64,000 bases of DNA from Anaerolineae bacterium (GCA_022843385.1 JALHNT010000009.1:1-64000), one strand, 5' to 3'. Shown: positions 18,000-27,708, numbered from the stretch's first letter. A program made the numbers and translations. The notes: a model not told the origin generated them from the letters alone.

Positions 18000-19403
18000 A
18001 TGAAGCGTTTGGTTCTTGTTGCCTTTTTGGGGTTGTTGGCGATTCTGGCGTTCAGTGTGAGCGCTCAGGATATGGCACAGCCGCAGGTGAATGTTGGCGA
18101 CCAGCTCGTGCTGGGCGGATTTGTAACGATTGACTCGATCTACAGCGAAACCCCGGCTTTCGTGGTCATCCACCGCGCCTCTGATGGCGGCGTGGCTGGC
18201 GTTTCCCAGCCTTTGAATGCCGGTTGGACCTACAACCTGCGTATCACCCTAGATACGACCCTGGCCGAAGCCCAGATGAGCGGTATGCTGCATGTGGATG
18301 ATGGCGCGGTCGGCACCTATGAATTCGGCACCGTTGAAGGCGCCGATGCCCCGGTCAGCGTGGACGGCCAGATCGTCAACACCCTGTTCAACGCCCAGGT
18401 GTTGGATGCAACCGATCAGAAGGTCGCGAACAACAGCATCACCATCAAGGCTGTCGCCGTCCCGGTCGATAGCTGGGTGGTCGTGCATTCGGGCGATGCC
18501 ACCAGCTTCGGCGGCGTACTGGGGCAGACCCTCGTCCCGGCGGGCAGCAGCACCGATGTGACCGTCGAATTGAGTGGTGACCTGACCAGTGTGCTGTGGC
18601 CGATGCTGCACATCGACAACGGCGCGATGGGCACCTATGAATTCAACGGCGGCGAGATCGATGCTCCGGTTGTGCTGAATGGCGCAGTCGCGTCGTTCCC
18701 CATCTGGACCGTCAATCACCTGCGCGTCAACGACCAGATCGTGCTGCATGGCGATAACATGCCGGCCATGGAAGGCATGGAGATGATGCAACCGGTGGTC
18801 AAGGTCAAGTCCGTCCTTTCAGATGGCCCTGGCATCGTCGTCATCCACGCCAATGATAACGGCAATGCTGGCGCGATCCTGGGCGCGACCTTTGTTGAAG
18901 ATGGCCTGACCACCAACATTGAAGTGCCGCTGGATGCCTCTGCCACTATCACGCCGGTGGTGTGGCCGATGCTGCATGTCGATGCCGGCACGATTGGCAA
19001 GTATGATGGGCTGGAAGTGGATGGCGTGGCGATGGCCGATGGCGCAGCCGTGACCTTCACCAGCAACATCGCCCCCTCGCTCACAGTCAAGGATGAGACG
19101 CTGGAAAACGGGATGCTGGAAATCCACCTGGCCGTCATCGACGCCCCCGGTTGGATCGCCATCCACAGCGATAACGACGGCGCCCCCGGCCCGGTCATCG
19201 CCACTGCTCAGCTCCATGCTGGCGCGAACTGGCACGTCATGATCCCGGTGGATGGAGCCGCTGCGGGCAGCAAGGTGTTCCCGATGCTGCACTACGATAC
19301 CGGCACAATGGGCACCTATGAATTCGGCACCGTCGAAGGCGCCGATGCTCCGGTGTTCGTGCAGGAGCAGGTGATCGTCGTCCCGCAGAACATCACCCCA
19401 TAA
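18000..19403 (+). CDS. Secreted protein with four DUF7282-like repeats
   Basis: A 467-residue protein with a signal peptide (LVLVAFLGLLAILAFSVSAQ) and then four repeats of about 105-115 residues. Each repeat has a strand like WVVVHSGD, then xGxVLGxTxVxAG, and closes with WPMLHxDxGxxGTYEF. I recognise this as the DUF7282 type found in exported proteins of archaea and Chloroflexota; its function is unknown. The DNA of the ends of repeat 1 (18312-18355) and repeat 4 (19311-19354) is identical at 42 of 44 bases, which suggests recent duplication or conversion. The last repeat lacks a membrane anchor. It is probably released or bound to the cell surface. It has its own terminator. Confidence 0.85.
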   Translation: MKRLVLVAFLGLLAILAFSVSAQDMAQPQVNVGDQLVLGGFVTIDSIYSETPAFVVIHRASDGGVAGVSQPLNAGWTYNLRITLDTTLAEAQMSGMLHVDDGAVGTYEFGTVEGADAPVSVDGQIVNTLFNAQVLDATDQKVANNSITIKAVAVPVDSWVVVHSGDATSFGGVLGQTLVPAGSSTDVTVELSGDLTSVLWPMLHIDNGAMGTYEFNGGEIDAPVVLNGAVASFPIWTVNHLRVNDQIVLHGDNMPAMEGMEMMQPVVKVKSVLSDGPGIVVIHANDNGNAGAILGATFVEDGLTTNIEVPLDASATITPVVWPMLHVDAGTIGKYDGLEVDGVAMADGAAVTFTSNIAPSLTVKDETLENGMLEIHLAVIDAPGWIAIHSDNDGAPGPVIATAQLHAGANWHVMIPVDGAAAGSKVFPMLHYDTGTMGTYEFGTVEGADAPVFVQEQVIVVPQNITP

Positions 19404-19426
19404 TCCCGCTTTAGCGCCCTTTGAAG

Positions 19427-19456
19427 ACAGGCCATCCTCACCCGATGGCCTGTTTT
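19427..19456 (+). terminator. Intrinsic terminator after the DUF7282 gene
   Basis: ACAGGCCATC and GATGGCCTGT form a perfect 10-base stem around a seven-base loop, followed by TTT. Confidence 0.88.
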
Positions 19457-19534
19457 ATGTCCAAAGAGCTATGCACGTTAAACCGATTTTTGGATACAAT
19501 AAATAAACCTTAACGCTCACAATCTGATGACAGC

Positions 19535-20392
19535 ATGACCACTTTGCCCAGTACAGTAGCGAAACGCCCCGAAGATCGCGCCAATTTCATCCTGCGATTG
19601 GTTACAGCATTAGTCGCGCTGCCACTGGTCGTCATTATCACCTATCTGGGAGAATTGCCGTTCACGCTGGTGGCGCTGATTTTTGCTGTGCTGGGCGCGC
19701 TGGAATTCTTCGCGTTGGGTACCGCCCGCCAAATCACCGGCAACTACGCCGTCGGGTTACCAGCCACGCTGGGCATCGCCCTGGCTATCGGTTACCAGGA
19801 GGAATGGATTGCCCTGCTCATCTTCGCGGGTGCCGCTGTGCTGATCGGATTGCTGGCCTTCATTCAGCATCGCTCGACCGCCCGTGAACGCACCCTGTTG
19901 ACGCTGCTCGGCATCCTCTATACCGTTCTGCCCGCTGGACTGATGATCGTTCTGCGCGCCCAGGCTGAAGGGATCTTGTGGATTACTCTGATCTTTGGTC
20001 TGACCTGGGGGACCGATACGCTGGCTTACTTTGGCGGAAGGATGCTGGGTCGCACGCCGCTTGCTCCCCAGATTTCCCCCAAGAAGACCCGTGAAGGCGC
20101 GATCATTGGCATCGCTGGTGGTTTCCTTGTGGGGCTGATCACATTGCTGCTGGCGGGCAAGCTGCCCACACTGGCGATTTACATTCCGCTGCTGCTGATC
20201 GCGCCGCCCCTCGCTGTGCTGGGCGATCTGTTGGAATCGGCGATCAAGCGTTATTTTAACGTCGGCGACTCACATGTGGCCGGTCTGAATATTCTGCCAG
20301 GGCACGGTGGCATTCTGGATCGCACCGACGCGCTATCGTGGGTGATCGTCGCCACCTATGTCTATTTGCTGGTGATCGGGATGATTCGGTGA
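19535..20392 (+). CDS. cdsA: Phosphatidate cytidylyltransferase
   Basis: An integral membrane enzyme of 285 residues that makes CDP-diacylglycerol from phosphatidate and CTP for phospholipid synthesis. There are about eight hydrophobic helices, a central GTDTLAYFGGRMLG and the C-terminal signature ending LPGHGGILDRTD. The signature is unusual: after SAIKRYFNV the family normally has Lys-Asp, while here it reads Gly-Asp, and the stretch before LPGHGG (SHVAGLNI) is longer than usual. The catalytic Asp and the GHGGxxDR core are kept, so activity is likely. Confidence 0.93.
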   Translation: MTTLPSTVAKRPEDRANFILRLVTALVALPLVVIITYLGELPFTLVALIFAVLGALEFFALGTARQITGNYAVGLPATLGIALAIGYQEEWIALLIFAGAAVLIGLLAFIQHRSTARERTLLTLLGILYTVLPAGLMIVLRAQAEGILWITLIFGLTWGTDTLAYFGGRMLGRTPLAPQISPKKTREGAIIGIAGGFLVGLITLLLAGKLPTLAIYIPLLLIAPPLAVLGDLLESAIKRYFNVGDSHVAGLNILPGHGGILDRTDALSWVIVATYVYLLVIGMIR

Positions 20393-20467
20393 GGCCAGGT
20401 TCGCACAGACCGTAAAAATGGTTACAATCAAATCAGATAACGCATCAGCGATTGCAAGGAATAGACC

Positions 20468-20860
20468 ATGCCAACACGCACAAAGCAATCGGATTCCGGC
20501 GTTCAGCCGAATCGCGAGGAATTATTGCAACTAGGCATCCGCGCTGCCAAAGAAGGCAACAAAGACAGCGCTCGCACGATCTTCCAGCAGGTTTTGCAGC
20601 AGGATCGACGGAATGAGCGCGCCATGATGTGGATGGCGAAGCTGGCCGGGAACAACAAGGCGGAGCGCCGCCAGTGGCTGGAAAAAGTCCTGGATGTGAA
20701 CCCGGATAATGAGCAGGCACGAACTGCCCTCAAGAGCATGACCTATCAGCGCGAAGCCAAAGAGAACCGAACACTCCTGCTATTCGGGGTTGTACTGGGC
20801 GTGCTGGTTGTGCTGGCTGTCGTGGTCTTTCTGTTCTTACAGACGCGCGGGGGTGCATGA
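20468..20860 (+). CDS. Small TPR-like protein with a C-terminal membrane helix
   Basis: A 130-residue tail-anchored protein. Residues about 15-90 form the same helical module that opens three neighbouring proteins and the protein at 55935: LLQLGIRAAKEGNKDSAR, then QQDRRNERAMMWMAKLAGN and VLDVNPDNEQARTAL. This is TPR-like, used for protein contacts. One hydrophobic helix (LFGVVLGVLVVLAVVVFLFL) ends the chain, with the module in the cytoplasm. No catalytic domain is present. Its role is unknown. It heads a set of four related genes on the same strand. Confidence 0.75.
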   Translation: MPTRTKQSDSGVQPNREELLQLGIRAAKEGNKDSARTIFQQVLQQDRRNERAMMWMAKLAGNNKAERRQWLEKVLDVNPDNEQARTALKSMTYQREAKENRTLLLFGVVLGVLVVLAVVVFLFLQTRGGA

Positions 20861-20989
20861 GGGCGTCGGACGGGCAGCCTATATCCTCAACAGACAAATC
20901 TGTTATACAATCGAAACAGGGTCAGCCGCGATGCGTGGCATCGATCACGGCGCGATTCAGGCATTGGCGCATAAACGTGGAGGCGGGTT

Positions 20990-22498
20990 TTGGCTGGAGA
21001 AAAACTACGAGCCGGCATCGAAGCCGTTCGACGAGGCGATAAAGTTGAAGCGCAGCGCTTGCTGCGACAGGTCGTGGATCAGCAGCCGCAAAACGAAGTA
21101 GCCTGGATGTGGCTGGCTTCCGTTACCGACAATCTGGATGAACGCCGACAAATACTCGAAACCGTCCTGCGGATCAACCCGAATAATACGCGGGCCCAGG
21201 AGGCACTTCAGCAGATCGAAACGGCATTAGGCGTCAAGCCTCGGCGTGGTTCTCCCCGCCCGAGCCAGACAGATTTGCCGCGTGTGCCGGCGGGCACCAG
21301 CCGCTTTAGTCTGCCGGTCATTGCTGCCATCGGCGTGGGCATCATCCTGATAATCGGCGTCATCCTCATCAATGTGAATGGACAACAGGTCAGTCAACAG
21401 GCGACTCAGGCCGCGGCACAGTTCTTAACTGCGATCTTCACACCCGACACACCTGTTCCTACCGCCACCATTGATCCGGATACCTATACTGCGACACCCT
21501 TCCTGGGTGTCCGCGTCACGCCGGCAGTGTTCCCCACCTTCCCGCCCACTTTCACGCCTAGCTTCACCCCAACCGTGCTGACCGCTACCCCAACGCCAAC
21601 GCCCTATCCGCTAAGTACCTTCACCCTGATCTATGCCAGCCGCGCTACAGGTGAACAACAGGGAGCGCTCTACCGCATGAGTGCTGACGGTAGCAATAAT
21701 CAGCAGGCTGGCACATCGAGTGATGGGTATGCCGATATTGCGTTCTCACCCGACCAGAGCAAAGTGGCCTTCGTCCGCACAATCACCTATGATCTGAATG
21801 GACAATCGGTCACATCGCCAGAATTGTTCGTCGCCCCCAGCAGTGATCTGGCTCAAGCGCGGCAGGTGACTCAGATTGGCTCATCCATTCTGTCCGCGCC
21901 AAGTTGGGGACCCAACAGCATCCAACTGGTCTTCATCAGCAACTTCGATGGCGATGAAGAATTGTGGAGCATTACAGAAGATGGCAACAATATCTTCCAG
22001 ATTACCAGCAATGACTGGGTGGATCGCCAACCGGCCTGGTCGCCTGACGGCCAGACCATTCTGTTCGCTTCCGAACAGGCCAACGGTGCCGAAAGCAGCC
22101 TGTTTGAAATCTTCCGCGTCAACCCCGATGGCACCAATACACAGCAGTTGACTGATGCAGCCGGCAGCAGCTTTGCCCCTTCGTGGTCACCGACTGGCGA
22201 CCGCATCACATTTCTCAGTGATCGTAATGGAGACAGCGATGTTTTCCTGATGGACCCGAATGGGCAGAACTTCATCCTGGTAACAGTCGATGACGCCAAT
22301 GCAGAAGACCGTGAACCGCATTTCCTCCCTGATGGCAGCCAGGTCGTCTTCCAATCCAACCGTGACGGCAGCACCGCTTTCCGCCTGTTCATCTCGCCGC
22401 TCGATCCGCGCCGTTCAGCGCCAGCGCTGATGGCCGATCCAGGACGACCCATCGACTCGTATTCATTCCGCCCTGAACCGCTTTTAGCACTGCGTTGA
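20990..22498 (+). CDS. TPR module, membrane helix and TolB-like beta-propeller protein
   Basis: A 502-residue protein. The N-terminal TPR-like module (about 1-85) is followed by a single helix (VIAAIGVGIILIIGVILINV, about 108-128) and a Thr/Pro-rich linker with TATPTPTPYP. A C-terminal propeller of PD40/TolB type follows, with repeated blades such as PAWSPDGQTILFASEQ and PSWSPTGDRITFLSDRNGD. The propeller would face outward and the TPR inward. The start is TTG at 20990, with GGAGG seven bases before it; no ATG fits. Similar in plan to the next gene. The ligand is unknown. Confidence 0.85.
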   Translation: MAGEKLRAGIEAVRRGDKVEAQRLLRQVVDQQPQNEVAWMWLASVTDNLDERRQILETVLRINPNNTRAQEALQQIETALGVKPRRGSPRPSQTDLPRVPAGTSRFSLPVIAAIGVGIILIIGVILINVNGQQVSQQATQAAAQFLTAIFTPDTPVPTATIDPDTYTATPFLGVRVTPAVFPTFPPTFTPSFTPTVLTATPTPTPYPLSTFTLIYASRATGEQQGALYRMSADGSNNQQAGTSSDGYADIAFSPDQSKVAFVRTITYDLNGQSVTSPELFVAPSSDLAQARQVTQIGSSILSAPSWGPNSIQLVFISNFDGDEELWSITEDGNNIFQITSNDWVDRQPAWSPDGQTILFASEQANGAESSLFEIFRVNPDGTNTQQLTDAAGSSFAPSWSPTGDRITFLSDRNGDSDVFLMDPNGQNFILVTVDDANAEDREPHFLPDGSQVVFQSNRDGSTAFRLFISPLDPRRSAPALMADPGRPIDSYSFRPEPLLALR

Positions 22499-22523
22499 AG
22501 GCTCGCAACGAGGATGTATTGCC

Positions 22524-24020
22524 GTGACTGACATGCAAGAATTACTGAAACAAGGCATCGAAGCTGCGCGTGAAGGTCGCAAAGATGATGCGCGCCAGAT
22601 TTTCGAGCAGATCATCGAAGAAGACGATAAGAATGAGCGAGCCTGGATGTGGTTGGTGTCGGTGATGGACAATGATGACGAACGCCGTGTCGCTCTCAGC
22701 AATGTCCTGATGATCAACCCGAATAATGCCCGCGCGCAGGAATTAATGAGCAAGCTTGATGCCCGACGGAAACAGGCCAAGGACGATCAGGAAGTCATCC
22801 CCGGCATCACGCGGCGACAACTGCTGATGATTGCCGGTGGCGGCGCAGCCGTCATCGTGGTCGTCATCCTGCTCTTCTCGTTCATCAGCGGCCAACAGGC
22901 AGCCCAGAATGCAGCCGCCACCCAGGTTGCCGTAGATGCCACTGCCCTGAGTGTTAATGCTACGGCTTCGATGGAAGCAGCCAATGCTCAGGGGACAGCT
23001 ACTCAGATGGCGCTCGCCACCAGCACGCCGACCACCGAACCAACCGTTGAGAGGCCGACGCTGCCGCCAGAAGTATCATTAATCGAGCCAACCGCAACCC
23101 CTGCCCCCAGCCCCACCCCTTTGCCCTTCCCCAGCAATGTGGGCGGGCGACTGGCAACCTGGAGCGGGCGCGATGTAACCGCGATTGATTTTCTGCCTAT
23201 CGTGTTGTGGTCACTGGAGGGCAGCGGAACATCCGTTGAATTGCCGGATTCAGTGGGGCGTGAACCGGCCTTTAGCCAGGATGCATCCCGCCTGGTTTAT
23301 ACGCGCTATTTCCCCCAGACCTTCGACTATAGTCTGGCGCTGGTCAATGCTGACGGAAACAATATGCAAACGATCCGCCCCAGCCAGCCCATTGTCCGCC
23401 CACAGATGCCTTACTTCTGTCCCACCCGAAACGTTATCACATTTGTCGGTCTCCCTGCTGAAAACAGTCAATTGGATCTGACCGCTGATGTCATACCTTA
23501 TCAGTTGTTCACCCTTGATCTCGATTCACAACTGCTCACCCGCCTGACCAATGATGCCTTAAGTTACACCTATCCAGCATTTTCGCCAGATTGCAACCAG
23601 ATCGCCGTCATTCAGAACACCTTAACTGGGCTGGAAACCGGCGCAGATCTCGTCATCATCGATGTCGCTTCCTTGACTTCTACCCCTCTCACAAACGACA
23701 AGAATGCGTTTGTGGAAACCTCACCGCGTTGGTCACCGGATGGGCGACAGATCGCTTACAGCGCCTACCCGGAAAATGATCCGATGAACGGCGATATCGC
23801 TCTGCGCCTTGTATCCGACCCGAACAGTGCACCGCTGCTGGTCGCGCGTGAAATCGCCAACGAAATCTTCCCGGTTTTCAGCCCAACCGGTCAGTATCTG
23901 GCGTTTTCCAGCAATCGGTCGGGATTCTATGACATCTACATTCTCGATCTGCAAAGCAACAGCCTGTTGCAGTTAACCAACACCGAGGACGAGGATTATC
24001 CGTATTCCTGGGTACCGTGA
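22524..24020 (+). CDS. TPR module, membrane helix and TolB-like beta-propeller protein (paralogue)
   Basis: A 498-residue paralogue of the preceding protein with a GTG start at 22524. The TPR-like module (LLKQGIEAAREGRKDDARQ, NERAWMWLVSVMDN) is followed by a membrane helix near 92-114, an Ala/Thr-rich stretch and a Pro/Thr linker (TATPAPSPTPLPFP). Propeller blades follow, such as PAFSPDCNQIAVIQ, PRWSPDGRQIAYSA and PVFSPTGQYLAFSSNRSG. It starts 25 bases after the previous stop, so the two are probably cotranscribed. It may work with its neighbour as a surface sensor or scaffold (inference). Confidence 0.85.
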   Translation: MTDMQELLKQGIEAAREGRKDDARQIFEQIIEEDDKNERAWMWLVSVMDNDDERRVALSNVLMINPNNARAQELMSKLDARRKQAKDDQEVIPGITRRQLLMIAGGGAAVIVVVILLFSFISGQQAAQNAAATQVAVDATALSVNATASMEAANAQGTATQMALATSTPTTEPTVERPTLPPEVSLIEPTATPAPSPTPLPFPSNVGGRLATWSGRDVTAIDFLPIVLWSLEGSGTSVELPDSVGREPAFSQDASRLVYTRYFPQTFDYSLALVNADGNNMQTIRPSQPIVRPQMPYFCPTRNVITFVGLPAENSQLDLTADVIPYQLFTLDLDSQLLTRLTNDALSYTYPAFSPDCNQIAVIQNTLTGLETGADLVIIDVASLTSTPLTNDKNAFVETSPRWSPDGRQIAYSAYPENDPMNGDIALRLVSDPNSAPLLVAREIANEIFPVFSPTGQYLAFSSNRSGFYDIYILDLQSNSLLQLTNTEDEDYPYSWVP

Positions 24021-24092
24021 GCGTAAAGAACTATAGGCATCACTGCGACAATCGGTATATCCTTGACGAGTGATCATGGTGAGGTGAGACCG

Positions 24093-24512
24093 ATGGTTAT
24101 TGAAAACAATCGCTTCGACGATCTGATGCAGGCTGGGCGCAGTGCCTATGCGCTGGGAAACTATGACCAGGCGCATGATTTCTGGAAAGAAGCCGCCCGC
24201 CTGAATCCCTATCAGGAAGTCGTCTGGTTATCGCTGTTGGATGTGGTCGAAATTGAGGCGGATCGCCAGGTCTGCCTGGAAAACATCGTTAAAATCAATC
24301 CGGGCAATGCCCAGGCGCAACGGTTGCTGAACCGGATGCGCGCCCGTCATGACCGCATCGAGGAATACGTTTCGGAAAAACGCGCCGTTGCCCGTGAAAC
24401 TCACAATTGGCGGCGCAGCCTTTTCGCTCGAGCGCTGATGCTGGGGCTGGTGATCGGCCTTTCAGGCGTAATTTTTGGCGTTGTAATCAGCATTGTGATT
24501 TACGGACGATGA
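24093..24512 (+). CDS. TPR-like protein with a C-terminal membrane helix
   Basis: A 139-residue protein. The helical module reads [20 protein letters not shown] and EEVVWLS-like stretches ([29 protein letters not shown]). A basic stretch is followed by a single C-terminal helix ([20 protein letters not shown]). It has the same plan as the protein at 20468 but is more diverged. The ATG at 24093 has GAGGTGAG upstream. Its last 51 bases overlap the end of the convergent chemoreceptor-like gene. Function unknown. Confidence 0.72.
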   Translation: MVIENNRFDDLMQAGRSAYALGNYDQAHDFWKEAARLNPYQEVVWLSLLDVVEIEADRQVCLENIVKINPGNAQAQRLLNRMRARHDRIEEYVSEKRAVARETHNWRRSLFARALMLGLVIGLSGVIFGVVISIVIYGR

Positions 24513-25556
24513 TGTGCTGGTCATCGTCCAGTCATTGTTCAGCCGATTGAGGTCAGATGTCAACGCTTCGATAGAGCGCGCCCATTCTCGTTGCGATTGG
24601 GACACGCGATCCATCCGTTCCACATCAATGACAAGGGTTTCCATATTGGCGGCCTGCTGGCGTGAGATGCTATAGATACCGTTAACCGTCTGATTGCAGC
24701 GCTGCACCAATTCCAGTAGTTGGCGAATCGATTGATCCACCGCAGTTGTGACCTGAAGCCCCGAATCAACTTCCTGCAATCCTTCCTGTGTGGCACGAAT
24801 TGCCTGTTTCATGGCCGCCTGGATTTCTTCAAGGATGGCCTGAACCTCTTTGGCTGATCGTGTGGATTGGTGCGATAGGGAACGGACTTCCTCGGCTACC
24901 ACGGCAAAACCACGTCCATGAATGCCAGCGCGTGCAGCTTCGATAGATGCGTTAAGAGCCAGAAGATTGCTTTGCGTCGCAACTTCACTGACCGAGCCGA
25001 TGATGTCGTCGATACGCTGCGCCAGATGGGCCAGATTACGGATCGTCCCGGCAATTGTTTCAACCTTGCTGCGAACCCCGTTCATCCCCTCAATTGCCTG
25101 ATGCATGGTCTGGTCGCCATCCATGCTGTTGTCCGATACCTGCCGGGTATTGACACTCAAGGCACGGGCCTGTTCCTGTACCTGATCGGACATCGCCATG
25201 AATTGCCCTACTCCCTGATGGATGCGGCTGATGAGTTCTGTCTGCTCCTGAGCAACACCACCATGTTTAGCAGACAGGGCATTCATCGTCTCTGCCACTC
25301 GTGCCAACGGTTGAACAGCCGCTCGACTCTCGGAGACAGACGTGACGGCCTGTGCACGTTCCATAGGCTCAGACGCGATCAGAGGACGGCTCGCCGGTAC
25401 AATCAGGGCGGCAACGCAAAGACCGGCCACCAGCAGCAGCGATAACCAGGCCGGTATCATGTCCGGTCGTGCCAGATCAAGCAATCCCAGGAGCGCCGCA
25501 CCGGCCGCAGCAATGACCACCAGGCGGCTAGGTAAGTTATCCAGGCGTTCAATCAT
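24462..25556 (-). CDS. Methyl-accepting chemotaxis-type signalling protein without sensor or HAMP domain
   Basis: A 364-residue protein. Two hydrophobic helices near the N-terminus are joined by a few residues, so nothing sizeable lies outside the membrane. The rest is a long coiled-coil signalling domain with the conserved hairpin tip ([16 protein letters not shown] then [15 protein letters not shown]), which contacts CheA and CheW in known receptors. There is no HAMP domain and no obvious methylation pentapeptide. The C-terminal tail is Ser/Asn-rich. No che genes are in the window, so whether it serves chemotaxis or another output is open. The gene overlaps the convergent TPR gene by 51 bases. 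Confidence 0.85.
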   Translation of the reverse strand: MIERLDNLPSRLVVIAAAGAALLGLLDLARPDMIPAWLSLLLVAGLCVAALIVPASRPLIASEPMERAQAVTSVSESRAAVQPLARVAETMNALSAKHGGVAQEQTELISRIHQGVGQFMAMSDQVQEQARALSVNTRQVSDNSMDGDQTMHQAIEGMNGVRSKVETIAGTIRNLAHLAQRIDDIIGSVSEVATQSNLLALNASIEAARAGIHGRGFAVVAEEVRSLSHQSTRSAKEVQAILEEIQAAMKQAIRATQEGLQEVDSGLQVTTAVDQSIRQLLELVQRCNQTVNGIYSISRQQAANMETLVIDVERMDRVSQSQREWARSIEALTSDLNRLNNDWTMTSTSSSVNHNADYNAKNYA

Positions 25557-25626
25557 GAGGCATCCACCCATCCGGGCTATAAAGTCACTCTACTTATCTT
25601 AACCTGATTTCTGTGGATTCCGGTGC

Positions 25627-27708
25627 TTAAGAGTCGCGGCTTTTCTTGGAGCGAGATTTTTTGGCGAGGGGCAGTTCAAAGCCAAACTGACTTCCCTTCC
25701 CATACACACTGCTGAAACGGATCACACCCTGATGACGCTCGATGATACTCCGGACGAGATGCAGACCCAGCCCGGTGCCCTTGATTGAGCGGGTTTCCTG
25801 AGACTTGACGCGAAAGAAAGGCTGAAAAAGCTGCGCCTGCTGATCTTCCGGGATACCATACCCGCTGTCTTCGATGGTGAGAACGGCCCTCTTGTTCACA
25901 ATCTCCAGACGGATCTCTACCCGGCCGTCATTGGGAGTGTATTTTATTGCATTACTGATCAGGTTGTTGACCGCTTCGGGCAGCATGTAACGATCTGCCT
26001 CGACAAACAAGCTGTCACGGTGATTGACGATGGTATAGTTCAGTTGCTTCTGATGGGCCTGGGGTAAATGTTCATGAAACGATGTCGCCACAATCTGTTT
26101 CAAGTCGATCAATTCCGGCGCGAAACCCCGCCCTGATGACACCCGTTCCAGCGTCAGAATATCACGAGTGATTTTGTCGATGCGCTGGATCGACTCGCGG
26201 ATGATGCTGATGTGTTCGCGTACCCGGTCATTGAGCAGCGGTTCCATCTCCATCGTCATCATCTGCAGGTAGCCAGACATGACGCCGAGAGGGTTGCGCA
26301 GGTCATGAGCCGCAATTCGGATCATTTGTGTTTTCATTTGTTCCAGATCGCTCACCTGTTGGTACAGCGCTTGCAGCTCGGTCAACTGCTTTTCTGTCAT
26401 CGCGTGCAGGCGGGCATTATCGAGTGCCGAAGCGATGCGCGCCGTCAGCAGCTTAAGGAAATCAAACATCTGGGTGGTGAAGCGATTAGGCTCTGTGGTC
26501 TGAACATTCAGCACACCAAGTAACCGATCCTGCGAGATGAGTGGTAGCGTCATCTGCGCCCGCGTTTCGATCACACTTTTCACATAATCCGGGTCAAGAT
26601 TTACATCCGAAATCAGCTCAGGTGTCTGCAACCGCGCTACCCGTCCGACCACGCCAACCGACAGCGGCCAGCGCATCCCAATCATTGTCTCCGGAAAATT
26701 GCCAATCACCTGCACAACCCGGAGATGATCATCTTCCAACAGATGAAGAGCACCAGCATCGGCGTTACTGATGCGAACAGCGGCATTGAGCGCAATACGA
26801 ATGACATAATCCACATTCAACTGCTCAGTCAGTTCGGCATCAACACTCTGAATGATCTCCAACCGGTGGATGTAATCGTTACGCTCGTCTTCCATTAACT
26901 TACGGGCGGTGACATCGCGTCCGACCGATTGAAATTCGATCACCTCACCGCGGCTATCCAGAATCGCCCGATCAGTCCATTCCTGCCAGCGGATCTGACC
27001 ATTCACCAGCACCCCATGGACGCTGCTGTTGTAATGCTTGCGCTCCGCCTCACGGATCTGGTGACGGATAAACTCGTGTTCTGCTTCAGGAATCAAGTCG
27101 ATATAGCGCCGGCCAATCAATTGGTCGCGAGGGAGGCCGAAGTATTCACAGTAGGTTTCGTTGACGAATGTCAGTGTGGTATCTGGCAAATAACGGCAGA
27201 CCAGCTCAGTCTGTTCCTCGACCACTGCACGATAGCGCTCTTCCGATTGCCGCAGCGCGTCTTCGGCCTGTCGTAGTTGCAAAGCATCCGGTTCGCCCGC
27301 ATCCGACGATCTGACACGAGAGAAGCTGTTGCTTTCAGGCGAAATCAAGCGATGGATTAGTCCTCGGCACCCGGAAAAAGCCGCCCCATCCGCTAGAGGT
27401 TGGAGCATCAGTTCAACCCAGATGAGCTGACCATCAATTCTGATCAGCGGGACGTGGAAGTTGCCTTCCGGGGTGGACTCGGTTTCAAAGGGTTGTCGCC
27501 AGCCTGGCGCAATAATGGTCGAAAGCCGCTGCCCTACCAGGTCATCTGGGAGGTAACCCAAGAGGGAACGAATGCCAAGGCTGATGGATGTCAGTTGGCC
27601 TTCTGGATCTATCCAGCACAAGACATCCCCGCGCGCTTCCAGAAAACTCTGTAAGGATTGCAGCGCGGCAGGGTCTGAGTGTCCGTTATGCGACTTCAAC
27701 GGGTTCAT
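25627..27708 (-). CDS. PAS-PAS-GAF sensor histidine kinase
   Basis: A 693-residue soluble kinase. Two PAS domains (about 20-125 and 150-275) and a GAF domain (about 290-440) precede HisKA, where the phosphorylated His is in RIAAHDLRNPLGVMSGYLQ. The HATPase carries the N-box NNLISNAIKYTPND, the G1 box IEDSGYGIPEDQ and the G2 box GTGLGLHLVRSI. No membrane helix is visible. The C-terminus ends in a Lys/Arg/Ser-rich tail (KKSRSKKSRDS). No response regulator is adjacent, so it is an orphan kinase. It lies 70 bases upstream of the chemoreceptor-like gene on the same strand. Confidence 0.92.
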   Translation of the reverse strand: MNPLKSHNGHSDPAALQSLQSFLEARGDVLCWIDPEGQLTSISLGIRSLLGYLPDDLVGQRLSTIIAPGWRQPFETESTPEGNFHVPLIRIDGQLIWVELMLQPLADGAAFSGCRGLIHRLISPESNSFSRVRSSDAGEPDALQLRQAEDALRQSEERYRAVVEEQTELVCRYLPDTTLTFVNETYCEYFGLPRDQLIGRRYIDLIPEAEHEFIRHQIREAERKHYNSSVHGVLVNGQIRWQEWTDRAILDSRGEVIEFQSVGRDVTARKLMEDERNDYIHRLEIIQSVDAELTEQLNVDYVIRIALNAAVRISNADAGALHLLEDDHLRVVQVIGNFPETMIGMRWPLSVGVVGRVARLQTPELISDVNLDPDYVKSVIETRAQMTLPLISQDRLLGVLNVQTTEPNRFTTQMFDFLKLLTARIASALDNARLHAMTEKQLTELQALYQQVSDLEQMKTQMIRIAAHDLRNPLGVMSGYLQMMTMEMEPLLNDRVREHISIIRESIQRIDKITRDILTLERVSSGRGFAPELIDLKQIVATSFHEHLPQAHQKQLNYTIVNHRDSLFVEADRYMLPEAVNNLISNAIKYTPNDGRVEIRLEIVNKRAVLTIEDSGYGIPEDQQAQLFQPFFRVKSQETRSIKGTGLGLHLVRSIIERHQGVIRFSSVYGKGSQFGFELPLAKKSRSKKSRDS

